The notes under the pieces were generated by a model, which saw only the letters and a list, made by a program, of their open reading frames with translations, did no database searches and was not told where the DNA came from. This document shows, in pieces, positions 1 to 8,732 of a DNA stretch of 64,000 nucleotides. The stretch covers positions 7,873-71,872 of the forward strand of contig JAEDGW010000001.1 of assembly GCA_016297325.1 (NCBI GenBank), read 5' to 3'. Numbering within the stretch: the stretch's first letter is position 1; each line of letters starts with the position of its first letter. The stretch comes from Coprococcus sp. (GTDB lineage: Bacteria > Bacillota > Clostridia > Lachnospirales > Lachnospiraceae). The position numbers were made by a program, and so were the translations under genes.

Positions 1-1
1 C

Positions 2-3000
2 ACTCTCACATCTGAGGAACAGGTCAGGAAAGTGGAGAGCGAAGCTGGGGCATCGAAAGTAGGACATTATACGAATCTTTTCCTGGCAAAAGATCAGCTT
101 ATGGGAATAGGATATACAGCGTATGGTTACGTCGGCACACAGGGAACAGAGAGCTATGAGGCGGCAAGGTATAATGAAGATAGTTCGAAGTTTGCTGCGT
201 ATACAATTGATGAATTTGAGGTGCTGTTTGATGAATATTGCAATTCTCTTAGATGCGATGAACTGAAAGCTGCACTTGAAAAGGCCAAGGAATATCTGAA
301 AAGCCTCGAAAAACAGAAATGCGATGCGTGCAGCCATGTGTTCGGAGAGGGGGAGCATATACCGCTGACATGTACCAGTGATGGGGGGATTAGATATGTA
401 TGCAGTAAGTGTAACTATACAAAGTATGAGGAACTGACCCCTGCTACGGGACACGATATGGTGGATGGTGTGTGCCAAAGATGTGGAGTGACAGGTCCAA
501 AAAAAATCAAAAGAATATCCTGGAGAACAGGAGATAAAGCTGTGTCAACCGGGTTTACGAATATGAGTTTTGAGGTCGGGTATTCCAGTGAAGTTATCAT
601 ATATTATGAAACGGCATCGAAGGATTATTATGGAGATGAATTTGTATTTGATATAGGTGATACAGATATCGTGGAGTACGATCCGGACACAAACCGAATG
701 GGTTATATGAACATGAAGAATATAGGTGAAACCACGGTGTCTATATATCCCAAGGCTGATCCTTCTTTAAAAACGATATTTACAATCGATGTAACGGATG
801 TGGGTGGACATGATTATGTATATGCTCAGGCAGAACCAGGATCAGGTGTTACAAGTAAGACTTGCAGTAAATGTGGCATGACTAAAAATGTTAGGATTCC
901 TTCTTCGTTATATAATCCAGTATGGTATAAGGATGGCGGCGGATTTTCAGAACCGCCTTATATGGAGGCAGGGGATCGCTGTGAAGTAGTGTTGAATTAC
1001 GATCCTCAGTTTGTTGATGCTCTTGATTTTGTAGCCACATCGTCTGATGAGACTGTTGCGGTTACAGGAAAAATTACTCATAAAACATCAAATTGTATCG
1101 GGATACCGATTACTGCTGTTGGCGTAGGAGTGACTACTATAAGAATTTCAGTGGAGCAGGACCCGTCGGTATACAAGGAATTTACACTAGATATAGAAGA
1201 TTCAGGCGGACATGATTTTGTGATTAAAACTCCTGAAGATGGCGTGAATGAAACGACAAAGACATGTAGGAAATGCGGCGGTACAAGGGATGTGATCCTG
1301 CCGAATAAGATCGAAGATGTGTCCTGGAGAGGAGGAGGAAATTATACATATAACCCGGTAGAGTATGAGATTGGTTCGGAGGTAAAAATAACTATATATG
1401 CAGAGCCGGCAAATAAATATTTGGATGAGTTTGATGTCATCTCTGCGGATCCCGATATCATACAGGTTGTAGATGTTACCGGGAGAACCGGTGAACTTAA
1501 AATGACAGGTACAGGAGTGACTAAGGTCACAGTATGCGGCAAATATAATCCATGGGTAAAAAAAGAGTACGAGATTGAGGTCACAGAGCAGGGAGGACAT
1601 GAGTACACGGCGAAGATAGTAAATGACGAAACTCTTAAGTCAGCGGCCACGTGCTACTATCCGGCATATTATTTTTATTCCTGCAAGAATTGTGGAAAGA
1701 TAAGTAGTAAAAGCTGGTTTTCAGTCGGAGAGAGTAAAGGACATGAATATGAGCCGGAATATGTATGGAATGATTCTCTTACGGCGTGTACACTGAAACT
1801 TGTGTGCAAAAATGATGAAAGCCATGTGGAGACACATAAGATGTACGTGTACAGTTTGGAAAATCAACCGACATGCGAGAATGACGGAAGCTATATAAAA
1901 AATGCATTTCTTATTACAAATGACAAAGAGTATTCTGATACAAAGGTGACAGGCGCCATCGACAAGCTTGGGCACGACTGGGATCCTGAAGGATTTGTAA
2001 AGGAACCAGATTGTGAACACGTAGGAATTAAGAAGTTCGTGTGTCTTAGATGTGGGGAAAAGGAAGAACGTGAAGTACCGGCATATGAACATTCATATAC
2101 AAAAAAGATCGTTACAGACGAATATCTAAAAACTCCGGCAAATCAGAATTCTGCAGCAGAATATTATTATGCATGTTGTTACTGTAATAAAAAGGGTGAT
2201 GAAACTTATACTTATGGGTCAAAACTGAAAACAGACCTCAGCACAGCTGATGTTCGTCTTTCAAAAACAGCATTTGTATATGACGGCGAGTTTAAGAAAC
2301 CTGAAGTTATGGTGACACTTGATGGCAGGACGCTTGTAAGAAATCAAGACTATGTGCTAGTGCATGGCAACAACATGAATGCAGGGACGGCAGTGGCGAT
2401 GGTTATTGGCACTGGAGATTATGAGGGTGAGGTTGATACTTATTTTAAGATATACCGGGCTAAAGGAAATATAAAAGCCACTGCGAACAGCTGTAACAGA
2501 ATAGTGTCATCGAGAGCTGCAGGTGTCCAGATGGCACCTATGGTAAAAACCAATTGTGGGAATGTGGTTTATAGTTCAAGCAATCCGCAGATGCCTGTTG
2601 CAAAAAATGGAAAGGTTACTATTCCGGCCAAATATGCAGGATATACCTATATAACTATAAAGACAAATGATCCAAATTATACGGTGGCTTCAGTGCGTGT
2701 TTTAGTGAGGGCTAACCTTGTGTCACCAAGCCTGGCAAGAGTGTGCAGTACGCAGAAGAAGACTCTGAATGTTTCGTGGAAAAAGACAGCAATATGTGAC
2801 GGCTATCAAATACAGTATTCGCGGACAAATAGTTTTGCCAGCGGTAAGTATAAAGTTATGACTGTCAAGGGAAATGCTAAGACAAATGCTGTGATCAAGG
2901 GCGCAGGTAAGCTTCAGAGCGGTAAAGTTTATTATGTACGAGTGAGGGCGTTTAAGAATCAATCTGGAACGGTGAGAGTATCGGGATGGAGTAAAGCGCT

Positions 3001-3019
3001 CAAGGTCAAGGTAAAATAA
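2..3019 (+). CDS. Large secreted surface protein, 5'-truncated by window edge (CAP domain end, Ig-like/CxxC modules, Fn3)
   Basis: The reading frame is open to the window edge, so the gene begins upstream; a GTG at 32 is only the first internal start codon. The first ~60 residues look like the end of a CAP/SCP domain (GHYTNLF, then GIGYTAYG). After a helical stretch come at least three repeated modules of about 130 residues, each with a GGHDYV/GGHDFV/GGHEYT turn, a CSKCG/CRKCG/CKNCG knuckle and an Ig-like strand region. A bacterial Ig-like segment (around residues 745-820) and a C-terminal fibronectin type III domain (last ~95 residues, ending in SGWSKALKVKVK) complete it. No LPXTG or membrane anchor is visible at the C-terminus. 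Probably a secreted adhesin or wall-associated protein; that role is inferred from architecture only. It ends at a strong terminator. Confidence 0.8.
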   Translation, partial: TLTSEEQVRKVESEAGASKVGHYTNLFLAKDQLMGIGYTAYGYVGTQGTESYEAARYNEDSSKFAAYTIDEFEVLFDEYCNSLRCDELKAALEKAKEYLKSLEKQKCDACSHVFGEGEHIPLTCTSDGGIRYVCSKCNYTKYEELTPATGHDMVDGVCQRCGVTGPKKIKRISWRTGDKAVSTGFTNMSFEVGYSSEVIIYYETASKDYYGDEFVFDIGDTDIVEYDPDTNRMGYMNMKNIGETTVSIYPKADPSLKTIFTIDVTDVGGHDYVYAQAEPGSGVTSKTCSKCGMTKNVRIPSSLYNPVWYKDGGGFSEPPYMEAGDRCEVVLNYDPQFVDALDFVATSSDETVAVTGKITHKTSNCIGIPITAVGVGVTTIRISVEQDPSVYKEFTLDIEDSGGHDFVIKTPEDGVNETTKTCRKCGGTRDVILPNKIEDVSWRGGGNYTYNPVEYEIGSEVKITIYAEPANKYLDEFDVISADPDIIQVVDVTGRTGELKMTGTGVTKVTVCGKYNPWVKKEYEIEVTEQGGHEYTAKIVNDETLKSAATCYYPAYYFYSCKNCGKISSKSWFSVGESKGHEYEPEYVWNDSLTACTLKLVCKNDESHVETHKMYVYSLENQPTCENDGSYIKNAFLITNDKEYSDTKVTGAIDKLGHDWDPEGFVKEPDCEHVGIKKFVCLRCGEKEEREVPAYEHSYTKKIVTDEYLKTPANQNSAAEYYYACCYCNKKGDETYTYGSKLKTDLSTADVRLSKTAFVYDGEFKKPEVMVTLDGRTLVRNQDYVLVHGNNMNAGTAVAMVIGTGDYEGEVDTYFKIYRAKGNIKATANSCNRIVSSRAAGVQMAPMVKTNCGNVVYSSSNPQMPVAKNGKVTIPAKYAGYTYITIKTNDPNYTVASVRVLVRANLVSPSLARVCSTQKKTLNVSWKKTAICDGYQIQYSRTNSFASGKYKVMTVKGNAKTNAVIKGAGKLQSGKVYYVRVRAFKNQSGTVRVSGWSKALKVKVK

Positions 3020-3060
3020 AAAAATCGGTTGTTCAGCATTGTTGAACAACCGATTTTTTG
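3018..3060. terminator. Bidirectional rho-independent terminator
   Basis: A 14-bp perfect stem (AAATCGGTTGTTCA at 3022 and its complement ending at 3056) is flanked by A-runs on the left and T-runs on the right, so it can stop transcription from both convergent genes, the surface protein and the lipoprotein. Confidence 0.9.
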
Positions 3061-3062
3061 TT

Positions 3063-3851
3063 TTATTCCGAGGCATCTTCGCCTGCGGTGATGTCGGATT
3101 CACCGTTGTTGTCTGAACCGTCCTCATCGCTTCCGGAATCTGAGTCTGAATCTGAATCCGAAGAGCTGCTTCCTGATGATCCCTCTATGGCAAGCATGGA
3201 TGCGTCAATCTGCGAGATGCCTGCGGCATCGGCACTGTAGTAGTCGCCGTCATCAATAATCTTCACAGATACAACTACAGGATTCAGGTAGTCCATGTTC
3301 GCTGATTTTTCCTGGAGTATGTCAGCGATGCCCTGTGCAAACTCCTTCTCATAATCTTCCTTAGCCGTATTGTTGAAATCACCGGCTGAGATCTTCTTGT
3401 TGTACTCGTCGATGTATGAGAACACATCGTCAAAAGCCTGGTTCAATATATTCATAGGGTAGACGGTGACATCTACGTAGTAGTCTTCACCATTCTTGTA
3501 TGCCTTGGATACTTCGTATTTGGATTTTGCATATATGACCTTTGCCGTCTCATCAAATATCGCAGTCACATCGTCTGACTCGGCGTTGTTCAGTGAATAG
3601 TGGTTGATGAGCTGGTTTGCCAGATAATCTATGGTATCGCTATACATGACGGAGGCGTCCTCCTCTGTGCCGTCGTTGTCCTTTACATATCCGTCAAAAT
3701 CTCCCTTGTAGTTCACGTCCAGAATGTTCTGCATGTAGCCCTGGTATGCCGTCTTCTTGCGGTGCAGGCAACCTGTCAGGGAAGACATCATAAGTGTGGA
3801 TACGAGTCCAAAGATCAATAATTTTGAGCTGAGTTTCAAATGTCGTTTCAT
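3063..3851 (-). CDS. Putative lipoprotein with Ser/Asp-rich tail, unknown function
   Basis: A 262-residue protein with a lipoprotein signal: basic start MKRHLK, a hydrophobic core and lipobox LTGC with the modified cysteine at about residue 28. The mature part is mixed alpha/beta and predicted extracytoplasmic (around residues 35-215). The last ~35 residues are a low-complexity Ser/Asp/Gly tail. I recognise no catalytic motif or named domain family; it resembles the many small clostridial lipoproteins with a DUF-like core. An AGGA-type ribosome site lies just upstream of ATG 3851, and a plausible promoter (TTGTAA-16-TATATT) sits about 90 bases further up. It is monocistronic, with a convergent terminator behind it. 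Confidence 0.75.
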   Translation of the reverse strand: MKRHLKLSSKLLIFGLVSTLMMSSLTGCLHRKKTAYQGYMQNILDVNYKGDFDGYVKDNDGTEEDASVMYSDTIDYLANQLINHYSLNNAESDDVTAIFDETAKVIYAKSKYEVSKAYKNGEDYYVDVTVYPMNILNQAFDDVFSYIDEYNKKISAGDFNNTAKEDYEKEFAQGIADILQEKSANMDYLNPVVVSVKIIDDGDYYSADAAGISQIDASMLAIEGSSGSSSSDSDSDSDSGSDEDGSDNNGESDITAGEDASE

Positions 3852-3936
3852 CTATAAGTAATCCTCCATGGTGTAACTTTTAAAGGTAAATGCTGTACCT
3901 GAAAACATTCCTGTGTGATCTGGTGACAGCATAAAC

Positions 3937-3964
3937 AATATAGCATAAAAAAGCCTGTTTGTAA
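3937..3964 (-). promoter_or_regulatory. Predicted promoter of the lipoprotein gene
   Basis: Read on the minus strand: TTACAA (-35, at 3964-3959), a 16-bp spacer, TATATT (-10, at 3942-3937). It points at the lipoprotein gene starting at 3851. Confidence 0.5.
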
Positions 3965-4014
3965 TCATAAACGTTGAATTCGTCTAATTAAAATACATTA
4001 AGGGTAAAAATACT

Positions 4015-4042
4015 TTGCTTAGGGATTGATGTGTGATATAAT
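4015..4042 (+). promoter_or_regulatory. Predicted promoter of the DivIVA-like gene
   Basis: TTGCTT (4015), 16-bp spacer, TATAAT (4037-4042) with an extended TG motif one base before the -10. It gives a leader of about 100 bases before ATG 4148. Confidence 0.65.
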
Positions 4043-4147
4043 GTGAACACTTGGCGAGGTCTGACTAAGGGATAGTTCTGTGGTCAGATGGAGAAGATGT
4101 TATAAGATGAATATTTACACACACGATCAGATTTTGGAGGTAAAGTC

Positions 4148-5041
4148 ATGGCAAAGCAGGTAGAGGAAATAACAGATGATAGAGTAGAGTCATTGAAGAC
4201 TGTAAAATTTGGAGGATATGACAAAGCATCCGTTGATTATTATATTGATGAGTTAAAAGAGAAGCACAACAAAGAGGTTGAGGAGCTCAAGGCGAATGTC
4301 AACAAGCTCAGCGAGGCTGTCCTCAGTCTCAAGACTATGAGAGAGGTCAACATGACCGAGTCTTCCAAGACTATAGATACACTGAAGAAGACCAATGCAG
4401 AGCAGGAGAGCGAGCTTGAGTCACTGAAGGAGCAGATCAATGCTTACAAGCAGAGAGAACTTGAGAACGCAGGAAGATATGAGTCTATATCAAGAACGCT
4501 TCTTGAGGCACGTGAGAGCGCAGATGCACTCATCGCCCAGACAGAGAAGGAGTGTACTGATAAGAAGAATACAGTTACAGCAGAGCTGGAAGCTTATGAG
4601 ACAGAAGTGAGAGACAGATGCACAAAGCTTCAGACAGACACAGAGATCCAGTGCCAGCAGATGTACGATCAGACAGAGAACAAGTGCAACACACTTAAGG
4701 ACGAGGCATATGCTGAGGCAGAGAAGACAAGAAACAAGTCACATGCTGATGCAGAGGCACTTTCTGCCAAGACAGAGTATGAGTGCAAGGTTATGAGAGA
4801 AGAGGCTCAGAGAGATGCTGCAAACACAAGAAGCGCAGCTACAGACGATGCCACAAGACTTCGTAACAATGTCAAGAAGGAGTGCGAGAGCGTAAGCAAG
4901 TATATGTCAGATCTGCTCTCATCACTTGACAGCGTTGTTGCCGCATGTGCTTCTACAAAGGAAGTTGCAGACAAGGCATTTACAGGTCTTAAGAGTGAGG
5001 CTACGGCTATGGTAAGTGATCCTGAGGATTCACAGCAGTAG
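4148..5041 (+). CDS. DivIVA-domain coiled-coil protein
   Basis: A 297-residue protein. Residues about 14-50 carry the DivIVA-type membrane/curvature-sensing signature (F-GGYDKASVDYYIDEL), followed by nearly continuous heptad coiled coil to about residue 260, rich in Glu, Lys and Ala with repeats of the AEAEKTRNKS/AEALSAKTE kind. DivIVA family proteins bind the membrane at poles and septa and recruit division or cell-wall factors; which partner this one uses cannot be read from the sequence. It is longer than B. subtilis DivIVA (164 residues) because of the extended coiled coil. TTTGGAGG lies 7 bases before ATG 4148. The gene has its own promoter and a hairpin terminator, so it appears monocistronic. 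Confidence 0.85.
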   Translation: MAKQVEEITDDRVESLKTVKFGGYDKASVDYYIDELKEKHNKEVEELKANVNKLSEAVLSLKTMREVNMTESSKTIDTLKKTNAEQESELESLKEQINAYKQRELENAGRYESISRTLLEARESADALIAQTEKECTDKKNTVTAELEAYETEVRDRCTKLQTDTEIQCQQMYDQTENKCNTLKDEAYAEAEKTRNKSHADAEALSAKTEYECKVMREEAQRDAANTRSAATDDATRLRNNVKKECESVSKYMSDLLSSLDSVVAACASTKEVADKAFTGLKSEATAMVSDPEDSQQ

Positions 5042-5092
5042 ATATATAGACAATGCGGAGCATGAGATATGGGGTGCCTGCGTTGCAGCATG

Positions 5093-5123
5093 AAACTTTT
5101 CTATGATTGCATAGAAAAGTTTT
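5093..5123 (+). terminator. Hairpin terminator after the DivIVA-like gene
   Basis: A 13-bp perfect stem with a four-base loop (AAACTTTTCTATG / CATAGAAAAGTTT) followed by a short T tract. The T tract is short, so termination may be partial. Confidence 0.7.
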
Positions 5124-5130
5124 ATGTGTA

Positions 5131-5158
5131 TTAAGGGGTTATATACAAGGGGTATAAT
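5131..5158 (+). promoter_or_regulatory. Possible promoter for the PAS-mreB-recD2-comFC group
   Basis: A clear TATAAT at 5153-5158 with a weak -35 (TTAAGG, 16-bp spacer), 34 bases before the chosen start of the PAS protein. Confidence 0.4.
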
Positions 5159-5191
5159 ATTTAATATAAACAGTGATATGGAGAGATGTAC

Positions 5192-7699
5192 ATGGAGATA
5201 AATAAACTAAGCGGTTATTCAGATTTTTTGGGGATTGTGGAGTATCCGGCAGTTGTCTTCTGCGATGATGGAGAGGTACTCAGCATAAATAATGCGGCGA
5301 TCAAGATCATCGGCGATTCGGTTGAATCGCTCAGCATGGAACCGGACAAGTTCATGGTGAGTGATGAGTTCTGGCCGACACTTGAGGAGAAGAAGGCTAT
5401 CATATGGCACAGGCTTGGACTTATCGTGAATGACAAAGACAGATATATAGTCAGCGGATTTGTAAACCAGTTTGAATATGGTGACAAGAAGGCGTATATG
5501 GTGCTGTTTGAGCTCAGATCGGATGTGAACATAGGAAGCGTGAGCCTTGAGAGGATAGTCAATCATATAGGCGTCATAGCCCTGTATCTGTACAGGCCGG
5601 AGGGCGTGTGGAGAACAAGGTATATATCCAAGAATATATCTGAGTATGGCTACACAGACGGCAATTTCTACAGTGGTCTGGTAAGCCTCAGTGATCTTCT
5701 TCCTAAGAGCGATTACGATGTGCTGATCGGACAGCTTTACAAGGCGCAGAACACAGAGATGGATGATTTCGAGATGGAGATACGTATAATATCTGCTCAC
5801 AGAGATATCAACAAGATGCGTCTGAAGTGCCATATAGTCAGAACCTCAGAGGGTGATGTGGATGGCATAGAGCTTCTGTTCATAAAGGATAAGGAGACGG
5901 GCTATGATGAGGATCAGGCTGAATATATACTGTCAGCCATGTCCAAGATCAAGAGCTTTGTCATGGTGCAGCAGTACGAGAACGACCGCCCGAAATTCAA
6001 GTATATCACCCCGAATGCAAAGCAGATGGGTCTGAATGTGGATGCCATAAAGCTGGGTGACAGACTGGTGGAGGATTATATACATCCTAAAGACAGAAGC
6101 AGGGTCCTTGCCAATGTGAAGAACGCTGTGAAGCGAGAGGACAAGGATTATGAAGAAGAGTTCAGAATTGTGAATGACAGGGGTGAGATCATCTGGGTTA
6201 AGTCCCAGAGTTCGATAACCCAGGCTGCTGAGAACTCATATACAGTGGAATATTTTATATCTGATATAACTGAGAAAAAGAAACTTGAGAACAGTGTGGA
6301 GAAGGCTAAGAAGGAGTTTGATGACAAGCTTTCTTATATCATGAATGCCAATTCACAGGCCGGAGATGAGAAGGATCAGATAGATGTCCAGAAGTGGGCT
6401 ATGATAACCAAGGCATTTTCCATGCTGACAGGTCTGTATACGACGGTTATCGATCCTGTGGGCAAGAAGCTTGTGGAGCCTGCAGGCCCTCAGAAGCACA
6501 TGGGTTATTTCTATGATATGTTTGAGAAACCTCAGTACAAGCAGATATATATGAAGCTCAACGAAGTCATACTCCGCAACAACGTGCCTGTCATGATGGA
6601 GATGGATGATGATATAGCAGGCAGTATGATATGCGGCGCTCCGATCATGATAGATGGAACACATGTTGCAACATGGATATGCTGTTCATATGATGACGAG
6701 GCGGGCAAGAAGATGGACAGCGTGTATAAGGTGCAGTGGCAGCTTGGACGTATATTCTCCGAATATGCATTCAACTCCAATGTGCTTGCAAAGGAGGCCA
6801 TAAGAGCCAAGTCCCTTGAGATAATGATGGAGACAAAGGTTCAGTGGCAGAAGATGCTGGTTGATGTCCTGAACAACTCAGACAAGAGTCAGCCACAGGT
6901 CATAAATGATGTCATATCACAGGTCGGTGAAGCCCTCAATGCCGATGTCACGGCACTTTATGTGAGGGATGAATCAGGAGATCTGGACTGCGAATATCTC
7001 TGGTCCAAGAACCAGAGTATGTCAGCTGAGGAGTATGTATCAGAATGGCAGCGTGCGAATATGAAGTTCAAGTCATGGCAGAATTCCCAGGGATCAAGCC
7101 AGATGGCTGATAAGGGACTTCTTCTGATAGATGCAAAGCATATAGACGATGCGGCAAGGAAGATACTTGCTGGCAGTTCAGTCAAGAGTTTCCTGGCTGT
7201 GCCGGTGTATGTGAATGGAAGGAATGGTGCCATATTTGTTCTGGCGAACACTGCGGCGGACAAGCTGTGGACCAGGGAAGAGATAGAGTTTTCAAAGCAG
7301 ACATCGGAAGTTCTCAGATGCTGCCTTGAGAAGATAGAGAGTGACGACAGCGTCAAGACGATAAACAGCGTGCTCCTCGATACATATAACTATATGGAAG
7401 AGGGTATATTTATTAGGGAGGCTGACACTGGAAGAGTGTTGTTCTCCAACAAAGCGCTGAACGATATGCTGGGATATGATTTTACAGACAAGGACAGTAA
7501 GATGCTCATAGAGAACCTGAGAGACAAGTACAGGATCATGGGCGGACCTGACCAGCACATCGGTAAAGAGCGCAAAGAGGTCAATTGGAGAAGTTACATC
7601 AGAAGTCTGGATAAGATAATGGATCTGACAGAAGTAAGCATGAAATGGCTTGACGGCAGCAAGGCATCTCTTGTAATATTAAGAGACGTGAAAGAATAG
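5192..7699 (+). CDS. Multi-domain PAS/PocR-like/GAF sensory protein without output domain
   Basis: About 835 residues of sensor modules only. In order: a PAS domain (~15-110), a second PAS-like domain (~125-235), a PAS_3-type domain (~245-365, ending VKSQSSITQ...YFISDITEKK), a short coiled coil, a PocR-like ligand-sensing domain (~395-530, WAMITKAFSMLTGLYTTVID), a GAF domain (~560-700) and a final PAS (~730-835, EEGIFIREADTGRVLFSNKA). No histidine kinase, GGDEF, EAL, HD or DNA-binding motif is visible, so it presumably signals through a partner. ATG 5186 is immediately adjacent to the GGAGAG site; ATG 5192, with six bases of spacing, is the better start. The MreB-like gene follows after 14 bases, suggesting an operon. 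Confidence 0.75.
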   Translation: MEINKLSGYSDFLGIVEYPAVVFCDDGEVLSINNAAIKIIGDSVESLSMEPDKFMVSDEFWPTLEEKKAIIWHRLGLIVNDKDRYIVSGFVNQFEYGDKKAYMVLFELRSDVNIGSVSLERIVNHIGVIALYLYRPEGVWRTRYISKNISEYGYTDGNFYSGLVSLSDLLPKSDYDVLIGQLYKAQNTEMDDFEMEIRIISAHRDINKMRLKCHIVRTSEGDVDGIELLFIKDKETGYDEDQAEYILSAMSKIKSFVMVQQYENDRPKFKYITPNAKQMGLNVDAIKLGDRLVEDYIHPKDRSRVLANVKNAVKREDKDYEEEFRIVNDRGEIIWVKSQSSITQAAENSYTVEYFISDITEKKKLENSVEKAKKEFDDKLSYIMNANSQAGDEKDQIDVQKWAMITKAFSMLTGLYTTVIDPVGKKLVEPAGPQKHMGYFYDMFEKPQYKQIYMKLNEVILRNNVPVMMEMDDDIAGSMICGAPIMIDGTHVATWICCSYDDEAGKKMDSVYKVQWQLGRIFSEYAFNSNVLAKEAIRAKSLEIMMETKVQWQKMLVDVLNNSDKSQPQVINDVISQVGEALNADVTALYVRDESGDLDCEYLWSKNQSMSAEEYVSEWQRANMKFKSWQNSQGSSQMADKGLLLIDAKHIDDAARKILAGSSVKSFLAVPVYVNGRNGAIFVLANTAADKLWTREEIEFSKQTSEVLRCCLEKIESDDSVKTINSVLLDTYNYMEEGIFIREADTGRVLFSNKALNDMLGYDFTDKDSKMLIENLRDKYRIMGGPDQHIGKERKEVNWRSYIRSLDKIMDLTEVSMKWLDGSKASLVILRDVKE

Positions 7700-7713
7700 A
7701 AGGGAGACTTGTG

Positions 7714-8706
7714 ATGGCAAGTGCAGATATTGGTATAGATTTAGGTACAGCCAGTATATTGGTGTATGTGAAAGGCAAGGGCGTTGTTCTCAAGGAGCCT
7801 TCAGTAGTAGCATACGACAGAGATACGAATAAGATAGTAGCAATAGGCGAAGAGGCACGGCTTATGCTCGGAAGGACACCGGGCAATATAGTGGCCATCA
7901 GACCTCTCAGACAGGGCGTAATCTCTGATTACACGATAACAGAGAAGATGCTGAAGTATTTTATTCAGAAGGCGGTCGGAAGAAGTTATTTTGGGAGACG
8001 TCCTAGAATAAGTGTATGTGTTCCTTCCCAGGTAACTGAGGTTGAGAAGAAAGCGGTTGAGGATGCGACATACGCTGCAGGTGCAAGGGATGTTTCTATT
8101 ATAGAGGAGCCTGTGGCTGCTGCGATAGGAGCTGGTATAGATATATACAGACCATGTGGCAACATGATCGTTGATATAGGTGGAGGTACAAGTGATATAG
8201 CGGTTATATCGCTCGGTGGCCCTGTTGTCAGCGCATCTATAAAAGTTGCCGGTGATGATTTCGACGAGGCAGTTGTCAGATTTATGAGAAAGAAGCACAA
8301 CCTTCTCATAGGAGAGAGAACGGCTGAGGAGATCAAGATCAAGATAGGTACATGTTACAGACGTCCTGAGAATATTACTCTGGATATAAGGGGAAGAAAC
8401 CTTGTAACTGGACTTCCTAAGACGGTCACAGTCACATCTGATGAGACTGAGGAGGCACTCAGAGAGCCGGCAGCACAGATATGTGAGGCTGTTCATTCAG
8501 TTCTTGAGAGAACTCCGCCTGAACTGGCAGCAGATATAGCAGACCGAGGAATAGTCCTGACAGGTGGTGGTGCTCTGCTCCACGGACTTGAGGAGCTCCT
8601 TGAGGAGAAGACCGGAATCACGACCATGACGGCCGAGGATCCGCTTCGTGCCGTTGCCATAGGTACAGGAAAGTATATAGAGCTTTTGAGTGAGAAGAAG
8701 AATTAA
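7714..8706 (+). CDS. mreB: MreB/Mbl-family actin-like rod-shape protein
   Basis: A 330-residue bacterial actin. Phosphate 1 motif GIDLGTASILVYVKG at the N-terminus, the MreB-typical RPLRQGVISDY segment, IIEEPVAAAIGAG, phosphate 2 motif IVDIGGGTSDIAVIS and adenosine motif VLTGGGALLHGLEE are all present, so it should bind ATP and polymerise under the membrane to guide lateral wall synthesis. Length matches the family (~330-345). mreC and mreD are not next to it, so this is a solitary copy, as is common for Mbl/MreBH paralogues. ATG 7714 is preferred over GTG 7711 because AGGGAG then lies seven bases upstream. It sits between the PAS protein and recD2 in a tightly spaced group. Confidence 0.9.
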   Translation: MASADIGIDLGTASILVYVKGKGVVLKEPSVVAYDRDTNKIVAIGEEARLMLGRTPGNIVAIRPLRQGVISDYTITEKMLKYFIQKAVGRSYFGRRPRISVCVPSQVTEVEKKAVEDATYAAGARDVSIIEEPVAAAIGAGIDIYRPCGNMIVDIGGGTSDIAVISLGGPVVSASIKVAGDDFDEAVVRFMRKKHNLLIGERTAEEIKIKIGTCYRRPENITLDIRGRNLVTGLPKTVTVTSDETEEALREPAAQICEAVHSVLERTPPELAADIADRGIVLTGGGALLHGLEELLEEKTGITTMTAEDPLRAVAIGTGKYIELLSEKKN

Positions 8707-8732
8707 CATTGTCCGTACAAAGGAGACAAAGT

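Noticed and set aside
3858..3874. DivIVA gene divergently regulated with the lipoprotein by a shared operator
   Set aside because: Two separate promoters are visible about 50 bases apart with no palindrome between them.
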